64,000 nt of DNA from Opisthocomus hoazin (lineage: Eukaryota; Chordata; Aves; Opisthocomiformes; Opisthocomidae): positions 8,494,001 to 8,558,000 of the forward strand of contig NC_134440.1 in NCBI RefSeq assembly GCF_030867145.1, in the 5' to 3' direction. The notes under the pieces are model-generated. The model did no database searches, was not told the origin of the DNA, and saw only the letters and a list, made by a program, of their open reading frames with translations. The position numbers were made by a program, and so were the translations under genes. Of this stretch, positions 12,351-25,500 are shown piece by piece (positions within the stretch are counted from its first letter, which is position 1; each line of letters begins with the position of its first letter).

Positions 12351-15300
12351 CTAATGGATGAGAGAGAGAAGAGGAAAGTCAGCAGCAGGTTCCAGCACCT
12401 CTTCCTCAGAAGAGCTATAGTCACTTCGGTACTGCAACGTGGATTTGTTTCTTTCTCTGTAAAGAGCTATGTTTCCACAGAACAAAAGCACTAAAAATGC
12501 AGTAATCCAGTGAACAGAGGTGCAAACAGACAACAGCAACGCAAGACTTGAACCCATTTCAGCCACATGTCTGGGAATCGGGTTGGGAATCCTGCAGCAA
12601 CCAACACAGGCCAGCGGGCTCAAACCTCCCTAAAACTGACACTGCTGCTTCAAAAGGGCTTCTGTCTTCTCTCCTCCTCTCCCATTAGTCTACAGAAGCT
12701 TTCCAGGCAGTCCTACCTCCAAATTCTAATTTTCTGCAGAGAACCGAGGACCACTTCCCACTCTGCCGCCCCGTCCCCACTGCAGGCCATCCCAAGACAC
12801 TTCACCTTTACCATCAATATCCATCTCCATGAGCAATGAAGCTCGCTTCAGGTGATGTGAAGGAACATCGCCACGTGAAATGGTGACAGCATCCAGCCCC
12901 AGCTGTCTTGTGTTATCTGGATTTGTCCTCTAGATACTCAGAGACACCAAGTGTCTACACTAGAAAACGTTTAAGCGCAGTGATGGCTTACAGCGGCTGC
13001 TAAGCTGCCTGTTTGCATTACTGCGATACGGAGTGCGGAAACTCCAAGTCAGAGAGACATCTGAAGCACCTACCCTTAAAATGCAGATGAGCATTGCGAC
13101 CGCTGACACTGTAAACATAATGGCAGGAAACAGCATGAACACAGCAGCTGCAACATTGGTGCTGAAGAAAGTAATGGCTGCCATCCATCCGCTGGGAGAA
13201 AGAGAGAGAAAGAAACAGTACCATTATAGCTCTTTTTAAAGTGTCCTTATTATCAGAAAAGCTGTTTACTCATACCCAGAAATTACAAGGCAGCTTTAAA
13301 GCTCTTGAAAATGAAAAGAACAATGAAGAAAATGGACAGAATTAAACGCAGCTCAGGCAGGTACTTCCCCAGGATCTCACATCTCACTTGCTAGCATCCC
13401 TCGCTAACCCAGTCTCAGACCTTTAGGGGACAGCCAGCTGCACAGACTTTGGGAAGAGAAGATTTATTCCCAAGGTGCTCTTGGTAGTGCAGAGGTCATG
13501 CATCTAGAGACCAGAACTGGGATAAGAGAACACGAGGGTCTTGTGATTTACACTGCATCTCTGTTCCTTTGATGGCAATAACCAGGTAGGGCAACTAGGG
13601 AGCATTAGCAGTTAAGAAAACAAAATGCTACACGGAGTGCTAGGACTTTCTATGATTTGTAGTTTCAGCAGGAATTGCTCTCAAGTCTCTAGAGACAGAA
13701 AGTTAAAATGCCAAACAGTTATAACCAGGGACAGACACTAAAACGCTCCCATTTATTTTAAGACAACTCTCACAATACTTGCTCTACAGGCCAACAGTGA
13801 GTCATCATGCACTGCTCACCATGTGCTGCAAATGCTTTGAGGGCAATGCTAAGAGAGGATCAGATGAATCCTGAAACTGGCTGGTTAAATCGTAAGAAGA
13901 AATGGACGTTGTATGAAGGTGACAAAAACAACAGGCAGGTGAGGATACCCAACTTCTGCCAATACAGCGATTAGAAACAGAACTGTGTACTCCAAGAGCA
14001 GATATAACCATGCCACAGAGGAAAACAAAAGCTTCTGCCACCCCACCCGCTACAGACTCCCACCGTTTTCTCAAAAGTTCATGGCAACAGCCCATGGCCT
14101 GAAACTCTCTGGCATGGGAGCCGAGCGCTCCGCTGTCAGGCTGTAGGACCATCTGCTTACCAAGCTCCCCATCCAGAGAAACCAATCGCCTGCAGGACTG
14201 TGAGAATAAACTGGGCGCCAAAGATGAAGAAAAAGGCCATAAAATTAAACGAGCTGTCCGACCTGTGAAGGAAGAGAGGAAGTTAGAGAGAGACCGGCAC
14301 CTCGTGCTGCTTCACGCTGCTGTTTGACCCCATCACGTACAAACCCTCGAACGTGGTATCTCAGAAGAGATCCCTCAACAGCTATGTACTTTGCAGGCTA
14401 CTCCTCTTTCCCCCGCAGTGAAAGCACACGGATCCATGAATCATCAGCGTGTAATCTCTTCCAATAAGCCTGGCTCCTGCAATTGCTCTTACCAAAGTAA
14501 TTGCATATATGACCACACAGGAGGAGAGGCAGCCTCCTGCAGAACAGACAGCGCCTGAATCGTTTCTCTGACCAAACACCTGAAGTCAGCGCAGCCTGAC
14601 ACCCATGTGTGGAATTATTAGTAAAATTAAGGTTTTACATCTGAAAATTAAGGTTTATATGAAAAACATAGCAGTGTTCACCCATTGAGGAAAAGCATGA
14701 AATCCAAAGGAGCTCTGATGATGGGACACAGCTGCAGCAGGCATGCGAGGAATCCACTCACACAGCAACTCCCTGCCATGTACCATAGAGGACAGAACGG
14801 AGTGGAGACTCCGTGGCCCTGCTCCATGATGATACAGCAGGAAGAAATGGTTCTCTAGAACTGATAAGCAGCTCAGCTGGCCCCCTGAGCCAACAGGTTT
14901 TCAAAACCTTGCCAAAGTGCTACCGTCTCGTGAACTTTGCTCGTTTTAATATCATTTTAATACCAAAACACACCTCCATCCCAAAGGCTACCTGCCTCCG
15001 AGGTGTGACCACCCCTCTTCGAGTTTGCGCTCTCGATTTTTCGTAAACTGTACCTTTAAACGTGAAGCGAGAGAATTTTACACCAATCATGATAAAAAGT
15101 ATGTATAACTACAGTCACTCAAACTCCACCTTAAAGATAGAAAGGATATAAAAATAGCCAGGGAAATGGGGGATTTTCGGAGAAGATGATCTTCGGAGGG
15201 AAAGAAGATAACACCGTGAGCAAGTCAAGGGAAACTCCACCTCAGACTGCCTCCGACAGCCGGGATCGGGCGACGGGCTGAGCCTTGCTTCTCCCCACCT

Positions 15301-18300
15301 TGGGAGAGACTTTAACTAAGCGCTTTTCTCGGGAATAGTTACTCCTTCATGTTTATAGCCAGGCTGTATTATTATTTATAACCTTTTCACGCGTTTCATA
15401 TTTGCACGTGCTTTCTTGCAGACAGTCACTATCACTGGCAATTCAAAAAAACCCTCTATACCTGTTGCACAAATCAAACTGCCCTGTTTCAGTAGCCAGT
15501 TGTCACAGTTTCTCACTGAACGCGACCCAATGCGGCCGTGCCGGTTCATGAGCGCGACTGGACTGAAGGTGCAGACTGCTAGTAGTGTATCCAGAATGGT
15601 GGTAGTTTAATATACGTATTAAACGCGACTGGACTGGTAGTGGCAAATTGGACATCACTCAGAATTTAAACCTAGCCACACCAAGCCTCTCACTCCGGTG
15701 AAGAGCGTTAGAAAGCAAGGGGGTTTATCTTCTGCCAAATTAACGCAACACCGTGCAGCTCAGCCACCAGCAAGTAGGCACAAGGGGGGCCCAGCACTGG
15801 CAGGCAGAGTTTCCCCGTACACTAGAAGTGATCACTGAGCATGAGAATTCCAGCTGGCAATGTCTCAGTGGCTGCTCGTCGTCACGCTTACACACCCACG
15901 GTTAATAATCCTGCACTGGAACGTAACAGGAGGAAAAACAGCCACCAGAGAAGCGGGTGGTACCCTGTCTGGGGAAATGCAGAAGCAGCTTTCACGGCTT
16001 TGCGGGCTCCCCATCTCCAGGATGTACAGGTTGAGAGGGTCCCAAGTATGTGAGGTCCTTTATTTCATGCAGGTATGACAGACAGCAGAAATATGATCCC
16101 CTGACAAGGCGGCTGGCCAGGTACGTTCACGGTCTCTCTGTCATGGGTGCACTGGGGCACAGCACCGTCCCGCCCAGGTTCTGGCTCTGCCACAGAACTG
16201 CAGCAGAACATCTTCATCCCATTAAACCAGCTGTGTCCATGAGCCAGCCTTTCACTGTAAGCCCACGCACATCTAAACCCCCCCAAACTATCATTTTTAA
16301 AGACACCAATGATTACCGTTCTCTCAGGAACTCAAAGGGCCCATGATTTACAGAACAGATTTAGAAAAAACACTGTGGTTGCTTATGAGGCAGCTTAGTG
16401 CAAGGGGGAGTTTACAAAAGAACTCCAGTCACTCTCAGCTCCTGCTCAAACCCTGGAAGTATTTTAATGTATACTACTTTAATTATTATTATTTTAATGT
16501 TTATTAGTATTGAAATTCTAGCTCCTACTGCCTAAGGAGGAGATGAGGGAGGCAAGACCCCAGGCTCTGGAGGGAACAGCGCTGTGGACCCTGGCTAGTC
16601 TGAGACAAGTGGAAGAGCCCCCAGCCAGGCCCCCGCCACTCCGAGCCGTGTGTGCTGGCACGGTTATCTTTGATCTTTCAAACGATAGCTGCAGAGCTGC
16701 CGCGAAAGGAATCTGCCATCCCCGAGTATCCTCATGATCCCACCCTTCAAATAACACCTCAGAGTACAGCAATGTGAAAGAAATACTTGAAACATGGACT
16801 GTTCACTGTGGTGCCTATCATAATCCAATTAACAAGGATTAGGCTCGAAGCTGAGCCTTCAAACAGACTCTTGCAACTACGACCCAAAAGGGCTGGAGAA
16901 GTCTTCATTTGAAAGGATCCGTGGGAATTAGTGAGGATACACAGAAAAGGTGATTTCTGATCCAGCCTTCTGGTGCAGATTTGCAGCAGCTTTGCCCTAG
17001 CGCCAAAGCTCTGCAGCTGATTTCCTTTTGGACGCAGAGGTATGACCAAAGTTTTACGAAGGCAGCCTCACGGTACAGGTTGCCAGTATCGAAGGGCTGC
17101 CTCTTCCCAGAACAAGCATAGCAAGTGGGCCTGACCTTGCTTTCTCAAATCACGACTAGCTGCGATCCCACAAGGAACAGTGCTGCCCCACTGCAGCGTT
17201 TTTCAACCCTCTTCTACAACTGACGGTGAAGTCAGTGATCTCTGGGCTTGCCAGTCTGTCCCTAGGGCTTATTCCTTTTTTAACTGTAGAAGTCTTTACA
17301 CAGAGTAACCTCGGGGACCTTTCAGTATTCAGTTGCATAAACACATACAAACAACATTAAAGAAATAATTAGAAACGGTCCTTGCGAAGCCCAGAGGAGG
17401 TCAACGGGGAGGAGTAATTTTTCCCAGACTTCAGAATGGAAACTGCTCTTTGAACAGAGCCCTAGCCGGCTCTCAGAGGCCCTCGGGCTGCTGAACTAGG
17501 GATGGGGACAAAACCCTAGCCCCAGAGGGCAAGAGTTCAGAGCTGGTATTTTCATGTCTTTGAAAACTTTCAGATGAATCCAACCCAGTGGCCTTCCGTT
17601 TCCATCAGAAATAATCCTCTCCTGTACTCCACGATGAAGTCACTGATGTTTTAAGCACCACCAGCGCACTAAATGCCCAGTGTTGTTAGTATACAAAGCG
17701 TAAATTCGGAAGAGCATTTACACAACTAATTTAGCATGTGCTAAATAGATAGGACCCCATCTGCCAGCTCTCATCTCTATCAGCTCCTTTTGCTGTTATC
17801 CAAACCAACTGATCACAGAATCTGGTGAATAATCAAAACCCAGAGTATTCTGATAATGGGGAACGAGAAAGAACTTCACCTCAGAGTTCAAAACCCTGAC
17901 TGGTGTCTGGGGCCTGCTGGCGACCTGCAGTGTGACGCTGGGCAAGCCCTTCCCCTCCTCTGTGCCTCCTCTCCCTGCGTCCGGCTGGAAAATGCTCTGG
18001 ACCTTCACAGCTCCGACAAGCATTATGCATGAATGGCTGAATAATGCCTCGTGAACCAAAGCAAGCATGAACAAATGCAAATGATTATTAATTAAAGTGA
18101 AAATGTAGGATGGCTTTAAATATTTGTGGAGTTTCAGAAGAACTCGCTCCAGGGAACTGCTTTTATCTAAAAAGCAAAGCAGCCTAGCTCTTAAATACCT
18201 AGAAACAAAAACCAGAAGAGTTCTCAAAAACTAACAACTTAATAGTCTTCCATCAAAATAAGCCTCAATGAAGCTTTACCAAATTAGTATCTGTCTTGAT

Positions 18301-21300
18301 GTTATGCCGATATGAGGGTGCTGCTACGCCTGAGATATTTAAGTAAAATATGAATTTCATCCTCATGGAAGTGGCAAACTACTCGCTGCTGCTCATCTCC
18401 AGTCCTAGGCAGGGGAGCCTCAGCCCTACATCCAGTATTTAAAAGTAGCCACGTTCCTCTTTGTTACGAGAGTAAACAAGACATCCAGACATCAAGTCCT
18501 TACTCTTTACCCCGACCTCCATCGGGGCTCTCCCCAGTAACACCACCTCTCTCTCCCAGAGGAAACGGACACAAAACCCCCACACGGGCTTCGACCTACC
18601 GGAAGGCTTTGTACGCAGGTCGGAACCAGCAGACGTAGCCGCAGGGACTGAAGAGGATGAGCCAGAGGACGGCCAAACCAAAATTGACCCCGTAGCCTCC
18701 TCCGATCCACCACGCCAGGCACGCGATTATGTTCACTCCGAGTGTGATGCAGTAAACTGTAAAGAGGGCAGAGGGAAGAACATGAGGCTGTGCAGTTTCA
18801 CGCCTTCATGCTAAAAGGAACCAAACACCCTGTTTCGGAAGGGTCCATACTGCGGTGGGAAACTCGAGCCCAATAACGCAGCCGCTCCAAGCGAGTCGCA
18901 GGTTCCTGCGTCACCCCAGGAGCCGGCAGCACAGACGCAGCCATCTCCGGAGGGAGCGCCGCGGCAGAGGGATGAGGAAAATCTTTCCAGACCTGCCAAA
19001 GGATGGACAGCTGGGTAGCAACCGGTGCGACCAATACAAGACTCAGGCCAGTATTATTACGAATTATGAGCAAAGTTCAGTTCTCATTTGTAGCAAAAGC
19101 CCTTTATGAGAGGAGAGGGGTGTGTAACACCGCCCTGCACCCAGCCTCAGTATGACTTTGGTCTCCGTGCTTGCTGAGGCTGCCTCAGGAGCTATTACAG
19201 AGCCAGCAAAGTGCCTTGCGGACTCTCTCTCTGCTTCCCTGGGCCTCTGAGGAAGCCTGGAAGTTAGCTCCAGGGCTTGTAAGTGCTGCCTTGAGCAAGG
19301 GGATGAGCAAACTCCAATCAGGCTGAGAACACAGGACCACAGGGGTGGCCTAAAGGCCCTTTCACATCCCTGTGCACGCCACTCGGATGAAAGGAACAGT
19401 TGACGAAGGCCCCCAGAGCGCACCAGTCTGGGCTAAGTAGATGTGCACGAAGTGATGCTGCTCCCCCCTTCCTCTGCAGCTCAGCATCACCGCAGAGCAG
19501 GGCTGCACACAGCCTGGCTTTGGCAGGCTGAGTTCAGTCCCCATGCCAGAGGCTCTCCGCTCTCCTCCCTGGGCTCCCCTCAACACCCCAGGGACTCCCT
19601 GCAGCTGCCCCTGCATTCCCCCAGGCTCTGCCAGCGTCGATGAGGCTTAGCCCAATTACAAGCTCATATTTTGGAAAACAGGTGGTAACTCTTAAAAAAC
19701 TTTGCAGTAACCTTTATCAATTAGCACAGAAAAGAGAAATGAGAAGGCAGAGGGCCCAAAGACAGAAGACCCTTCAGTACCGTCTGGTGATGAGCTCACG
19801 GCAACACTTCGGACCCTGGTCTCATTTATTCAGTCAAAATTAAATCCCTGAATTTCTCTTCACCCGGGGTAAGTGAACATGCCCTGCCATTCCTTTATTT
19901 GCTACGCGTGGTGGCCCTGCAGCACACCTGCACATCCCGGGCTTGGTCCTCTGACGCCCACCGCAGCCCAGTCTCTCCTGACTTCTCTTTCCTCCTCTTG
20001 GCACAGAGCCACCTGCCTTCACACAGCCCGGGGCTGCTAAACCACTACAGAGTTGTGTGGTCGTAGAACAGTACTGACAACGCAGTCGGGAGAACTTAGC
20101 GTGGAAAGCATCGAACCCAGCTGCTGCTTCGGACATACGTATTACAGGAGAGTTAAAATAAAACATTGTTTTACTACAAAGAAAATTTCTTCTGAGCAGC
20201 TAACAACAAGGTTTCATATGCAATGGTTTGGATGGATCTTAGTATTGGGGGAAAGAAAGAATTCTAATTATTTACATTCCATTTATACAGTAATTAGTTG
20301 TACTTCTGCAAATTTTTATTTTCAGAAGTAACTTATTCTCCAAAAGTTACTTAATATGAAAAAGCAGCCCAGCAAGCCAAGAACACCTATAAAGTTTTCA
20401 GGAACTCCCGGTTCTCCCTGCGCGCCAGGTAGGAGTTTGTTCTCCAGTAGTGGGAGCTCTGGTACAGGTTTCCCCAAATCGCCATCCACCTTCATAAAAT
20501 GTTCACATCCAATTAAAGCAATGAGCATTCAACCCTTCTAGCAACGACTTTTGTGTTTCGATTTTTAACACCAGCTTTTTCTCGTTCACCGCCTTCCCTC
20601 CACACGCGTTTCTCTCTCCATCCCATCCCAAGAAGTCGGCAGGACCCCAGAAGAAAGCGTGCTGCAGATGGAAGTTCGAAAGCCCTGGTGAAAAGGCCAG
20701 GTCTCCTCGGCCGTGCCTAGACCAGTTGCCCAAAGGGCTGGCACCGTTCCAGCCTGCCATTAACTGGAATGAGGGACTCTTTGTTTTGGGAGAGTCGCAG
20801 ACAAAGGCTGCTTTACAGCAAGCAACATTTAACCAGTTCGTCTGGAGGGACAAGCAGTTTCTTCAGGCAAGAAAATTACAGAGCTCATTTCAGCAGCTCT
20901 AAATAACGAAAGAACAATGGAGTGATAGATTATGCTATTACTTATGCACACAAATCTCTCTCATACACACATCCTATGCATCTGGAAGAAAAGCCGTGCC
21001 ACCAAATGCGTATCTGGCAGAAAACAAGCTTTCCTTCAGTGAGAAGGGTAAATAGGATGACAAGCATTTGGGGAAAAAAAGATAAGCAAGGCAAAAAGAT
21101 TTTTAATCTTCCAAAGCATTCCCTGTGGTTTTCTAGGCCTGCTACACCGTTTTTCATCCGCTTTCATTCCTTGGAGAAGAATGGTCAATTCTCATTACTG
21201 GCTTTCGAACGGCTAAGCCGCGACAGCCTGAGCCCAGAGCCAGGAGGGCTGCTCATAGGGAGTATCAGCACATCACCAGCTGTGACCCAGGGGATCAGCA

Positions 21301-24300
21301 CCCTTCTCCAGCAGCACCGGGAACGTCTGGCGGGCTGCGCCAGCTAAGCAAGGGACAGCGCATGACTAGAAGACACCGCTTCGATTGGGAAATCTCTGGA
21401 CAGCACAAATGAGGGGGAATTTTAGCCTTCCTACAGCGAGGTGGGGAGACAGCTAGCGAGCAAACGAGCCACATTTATTTTCTTGCCTAAAATTCTCCTA
21501 TTCATTTTAGTTTAGGTGAATTGGAAATTACTTTAAGAGGGTTATTTTGGGGAGTAAAACATCACTTGGCATTAGTAAAGGTATCAAATGTGGTTTGCTT
21601 TTTTCCTCCTCAAATTTACTAACAGACTTTTCTAGCACTGATACTCTCTCCTTTCTTCAACGGCAGCTCTGTGGAAAAGACTCAATGCAAGACAGCTCAA
21701 AATTTGAGCATAAAGTTATATTACAGTATTCTAAGAGGAATTTTCTCATCAATTAATTGCAGTCAAAACTTTACAGCACATAAGTCATTGAGATCTACAG
21801 TGTTTTAATGCACAAATACGTTTTCCCAGCACAGGTTTCTTATTTGACTTACAGATCCATACGTGGTAGATTCTCTTCACCAGAAACTGATAATCGACGG
21901 GAATTTCATCAGCAAAATTCTGGTAGAAACACGGTTTCAGAGGGATAAACTTGGGGAGCGGTGGGAAGTTATTCACCTTCTCTGCAACGCAGAACACAGG
22001 CGTTAGTGGAATGCAGAAACATTCTCATACGGCTGAGCAAGTGTAAGACCCTCCGCACCTTCCCCATACACACCCGGGGAACCCCGGGTCGAGGGGACTC
22101 GCAAGAATTGAGAGAGAAACCATCGTCTGCTCTGGCCATTCATGGTACTCAGCGCGTCCATCCTCACCCCGGACACCAAACACCTTGCCCTCCTCGCTCG
22201 GCAGCGGAGGTGGCATTTAAACCAGCACATGTAAGGCTTGGAGCGAGGGCTAGAAACAAGCTAATAAGCCACGCATGGCTCCGATACCTTTACACATCCG
22301 TGTAAAGTTGAGCAAAAGGCACTGCAAGGCAAAAAAAAAAAAGTTAAAATAAGCTCCAGGATGAGGTTCCCCAGGAAGGGGGCAGAGGCCAGCAACATCT
22401 GGGGGAAACAGGCTGCGCAGAGGTTTTTAGTTAAAACCTCTCAGAAAACCAGAGCAGGAGGAGAGGCTGGCGATCCTCCAGACAAGCAGATGTACTTTCA
22501 GACACAAGCTCCGTGCTGGCAGGCTTGCTGGCGCACGGATCGGGCCTTCGGACCTGCAGCAGACATGTCCCTGTGACAGTAAGGAAGGGTGCCTTCGGAA
22601 AGCATCCCTCAAACTGGAATTCAGTACTTGGACGTCATCCAGGTCAGGGAAGGCAAATTAGACATCAGAGATGATTTTGGTGTGACAAGACTCATGAACG
22701 TACCCTTTTCTCCTCAAAAGTCAGGTTTTTCCTACAAGGTTAAGCCCCAGAAAAAAAGAAAAAAAAACAAAAAAACCCCAGCCTTTGCATTCATAATCAA
22801 TAAATCAGCAAATGCCGACAAAAGCAATATGGTGAAGAAAACCTTACCTTGGGAAGAAATTATGTTTTAAATTCAAGTAATAAAATGCTAAATCCTCTGC
22901 ATGTAAGCTGCTGTCAGCTGCCAGACACACGCGCAGATTTGCCCGCGTATCTGTGTGTGCCTGGATGTGCGTTTCTACATGTTTGGAAATGTTTGCTCTT
23001 GCCTCCCAGTGCTGATTAAAGTTTGATTCCAGGGCATTGTGACTAATTGTCTCTAGTCTACTTCAGCCCCAGTAAACAGAATTAAAAACAACCAGAGGAA
23101 GAGATGAAGAATGTCCTGGGAAAACCTCCAAATGGCACAGAAGACAGAGGAAACGTCTGAACAAGAACTGTCAGCACAAGAGTTCCCCTTCTCCTGCCAT
23201 TACCTCCATGTGGGAAGACATTTCGCAGGAGCAGCATCTCAGCTTCGTTTGAAGGTTGGCAGGGAAGGGCCTAAAGCTGTAAGCCATGCTTTGGGAAAGA
23301 AAAGGCTTTACTTCATGGAAAGGCAAGGCATCTTTTCATGCAGAAAACACGGTGAGGATAACGCCCGCTGTGAGTATATCAGAATTAAATATGGAATAAT
23401 GTCTGAAGTCACCAACCAAACTTGACTTTTCAGTAGACTTTTCCTTATAAAAACAAATGTTAAGTCTTCTGCCCCTCCTCACCCATCTCCTCTAAATGCA
23501 TTTTTTGCATTAATTCAGATGCCCTCTAAAGCTGTTATTAGTTATTGGTTAACACCTCCTGCTGACCCCACCACAGGCAGTGCTCATGTCCCACGGCTGC
23601 TTTCAAAGTCCATAGGAATTTGGACTCCTTAGCACTAATTTTCTGTTTGCTATAAACACCGAATGGGCTTTCTGCCGGACAGTCTGTCTCAGCAGGCTAC
23701 GACAGGACGTAACAATGCTGGATCAAAGGAAAGGAAGGGGGCACAGCTTTTAAAGCTAAACCTCTCTAGGGAAGTCAGTAAGAGCAAGATTCACTGCACA
23801 CAGTAAAAGCAGATTCTCTAACAATCTTATTTTCTTTTGTATTTGAGGGATAAGGAAAATTTTGTTCTGTCCCTCTCCAACAGCTGAAGCTGCAGCTAGT
23901 TGCTTTGGTGCTGCTCTCTTCCATCTTCTCTCTCCTGCAGTACAGATCTGTCATGGGCAGTAGAGCTGCTGCCAGCCTCTAGCGCAGAAGTCCCCAAATG
24001 GCGAGGCCAAAACCAACTGGCCTGCTGGGCACCAGCCACTGCAGTTTGTCATTTTTCAAGCTCACAAAGTGCTCCAAGTACTTCTACAATTGTTTGCTAG
24101 GTACACAAAAATGGGGATTACACCTCTTCTCTGTTGCTGCCCAGCTGCAAACAGCCAGACAACCGCTTTTTCCCATGCAGAGACCCTGTAGTTTTCAACT
24201 GTTCTGGGTTACTTCCAAGAATAGGCAAAAGAAATCAAATGAAAACATCCCCTTTCATGTCTGACTGCACAGCTTGGAGTGCTGCAGCACTCCCACCAAG

Positions 24301-24834
24301 GCTAGGACCAATACATTAGATCAGCAAGCACCAGCCGGGCTTTCAAAGGCCAAACTGTATCGTTGATGAGCAGCAGACATATGCCAGTCCCGGACTTTTT
24401 ATTATCTTAAAAAAGTTGGGAGGAATTTTGCTACTAATTTCACTACAAGTAAAATTAAGATGTATTAATATCAACAGTACAGCTAGGAACGCTGTGGAAA
24501 GCCATTTAGCCTCTGTAAGGAAGGAATTATTCTCATGTACTTTTTTGTGAATAAATTTCATCCTCATAAAACTTTCAAACAAGCCACACCTGAGCCTTTA
24601 TTGCCCAAACAGGAACCTCAGCTGACAAATCCACAGTGGATACAGCGTCAAAGTGAATGTGACCAAGGCAAGCAGAGAGAAATAGCTGCAGAGCTTCAGG
24701 GATCGCTAAGATCTCAGGAAGGGACGCACGTCGCATGCCTGATGTGTTACAGCCAGCACAGCGTACCAAAAAACGTTCCCTGAAACCATTCTCCTCCATA
24801 CACTGCCGAATTTCGAGGTGCTCTTACCTGCCAT
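12174..24834 (-). CDS. SCAMP4: Secretory carrier-associated membrane protein 4, complete, six coding exons
   Basis: Joining 24828-24834, 21853-21981, 18600-18756, 14161-14262, 13074-13191 and 12174-12350 gives one 690-nt frame coding for 229 aa, the length I know for human SCAMP4. Every junction has GT/AG sites and keeps phase. The product starts [13 protein letters not shown]. It has four hydrophobic segments at about residues 46-65, 69-89, 103-125 and 140-170, and ends NQWP. Between TM2 and TM3 is the SCAMP signature loop [11 protein letters not shown] (88-98), the cytosolic E-peptide region. There are no N-terminal NPF repeats, as expected for the short SCAMP4/5 class. Family role: four-pass membrane protein of recycling endosomes and post-Golgi vesicles, acting in membrane traffic. 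In mammals ADAT3 is nested here; no ADAT3 coding exon is seen. All splice sites look intact, so the gene appears functional. Confidence 0.96.
13074..13191 (-). CDS. SCAMP4: SCAMP4 coding exon 5 (TM4)
   Basis: This encodes Cys132 (split) to Arg171. GWMAAITFF precedes TM4, with [19 protein letters not shown] at its core. A long pyrimidine tract (CTTTCTCTCTCTTTCTCCCAG) precedes it, and GTAGGT follows. Confidence 0.95.
14161..14262 (-). CDS. SCAMP4: SCAMP4 coding exon 4 (TM3)
   Basis: This encodes the end of Arg98 to Ala131: [17 protein letters not shown], then [24 protein letters not shown] followed by an aromatic-rich span and GWG is diagnostic for SCAMPs. Acceptor CACAG, donor GTAAGC. Confidence 0.95.
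18600..18756 (-). CDS. SCAMP4: SCAMP4 coding exon 3 (TM1, TM2, start of E-peptide loop)
   Basis: This encodes residues 46-97 and two bases of Arg98. It covers TM1 ([18 protein letters not shown]), a short GYGVN turn and TM2 ([19 protein letters not shown]), ending in the FRPAYKAF loop. Acceptor TTTACAG, donor GTAGGT. Confidence 0.95.
21853..21981 (-). CDS. SCAMP4: SCAMP4 coding exon 2 (cytosolic N-terminus)
   Basis: This encodes residues 3-45: the proline-rich [20 protein letters not shown] stretch, then [19 protein letters not shown] leading to the first membrane span. The acceptor is TTGCAG and the donor GTAAGT. This stretch most clearly separates SCAMP4 from SCAMP1-3. Confidence 0.96.
24828..24834 (-). 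CDS. SCAMP4: SCAMP4 coding exon 1 (start codon)
   Basis: The minus strand reads ATGGCAG followed by the donor GTAAG. It supplies Met1, Ala2 and the first base of Glu3. The start is fixed by the fit to the next exon (MAEKVNNF). The exon must extend upstream into 5' UTR whose left border is not clear. A TAGCAG lies only 2 bases before the ATG, too close to be a realistic acceptor. Confidence 0.88.
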
Positions 24835-25065
24835 TTCTGCTAGGAGCGTTCCCTGGTGACGTTTCAGACAGACAGCAACGGATCTATCGGAGAAAGACAG
24901 TCAGGTCAGCACCCGTCACCACCCAGCACCCAAAGCATCTCCTGGAATCGTGAGTGTCTCCGGTACAGCGTCTGACAGATTCACACCACGAACTACTTGT
25001 CCCCAAGCGCCCAACGTAAGCACGCTGGAACCTCACAGAAAGGATCACCACTGCTCCTTGTATGT

Positions 25066-25495
25066 TGTCTTGGTTTCGGCTGCCACCGGCAACAAAAGCG
25101 CCACGCGGCCGCCCCTCCCCCTGCCGGCGTGCGGAGGAGAATGAAAAAGAAAATAGGCAGAAACCGGCGGGTGGGGGTAAGGGCAGTTTAACAGAACAGC
25201 AAACAGAGGGAACAGCAACAACAACGGCACAGATAAGGAGAAAACACGACAACGAACCGCTCGACCCAGACAGCTGCTCTCCCGGACAGGACCAGCGCCG
25301 AGCCTCCCCGAGCCGAGAGTGAGTTCCCCCGCACCGGAACCCAGCGTGATGTCACAGGGTATGGAACACCGGTATGGAACACCGGTATGGAACACCGGTA
25401 TGGAACACCTGGCTCTGTTTGGCCAGGTGGGGTCAGCCCCCACCCCCTCCTGGAGTCCAGTGAAAATTAACCCTGTCCTGGCCAAACCCAGGACA
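25066..25495 (-). mobile_element. Endogenous retrovirus solo LTR with 5-bp target-site duplication
   Basis: A 430-bp element runs TGTCTTGG...CCAGGACA on the plus strand and is flanked on both sides by TATGT (25061-25065 and 25496-25500). The ends are TG...CA, as in LTRs. On the minus strand it begins TGTCCTGGGTTTGGCCAGGA and ends in a GCCGAAACCAAGACA-type edge, which I recognise from avian ERV LTRs. A 5-bp duplication fits the class III (ERVL-like) group. No internal viral sequence is attached, so it is a recombined solo LTR. Orientation is the same as SCAMP4. No clear TATA box or AATAAA was seen. Confidence 0.85.
25358..25409. repeat. Four perfect copies of a 13-mer inside the LTR
   Basis: GGTATGGAACACC is repeated head to tail four times at 25358, 25371, 25384 and 25397. 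It lies in the U3-like half of the LTR, where related avian LTRs, as far as I recall, carry one such palindrome-like unit. Confidence 0.95.
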
Positions 25496-25500
25496 TATGT

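Larger units (their letters stand above)
12351..24827 (-). other. SCAMP4: SCAMP4 internal introns
   Basis: The introns are 12351-13073, 13192-14160, 14263-18599, 18757-21852 and 21982-24827. I see no coding exon, CR1 copy or LTR in them. There is an AT-rich low-complexity patch near 16455-16510, A-rich runs near 22330 and 22740-22780, and a 13-mer (CGCGACTGGACTG) twice, at 15553 and 15624. Confidence 0.75.
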
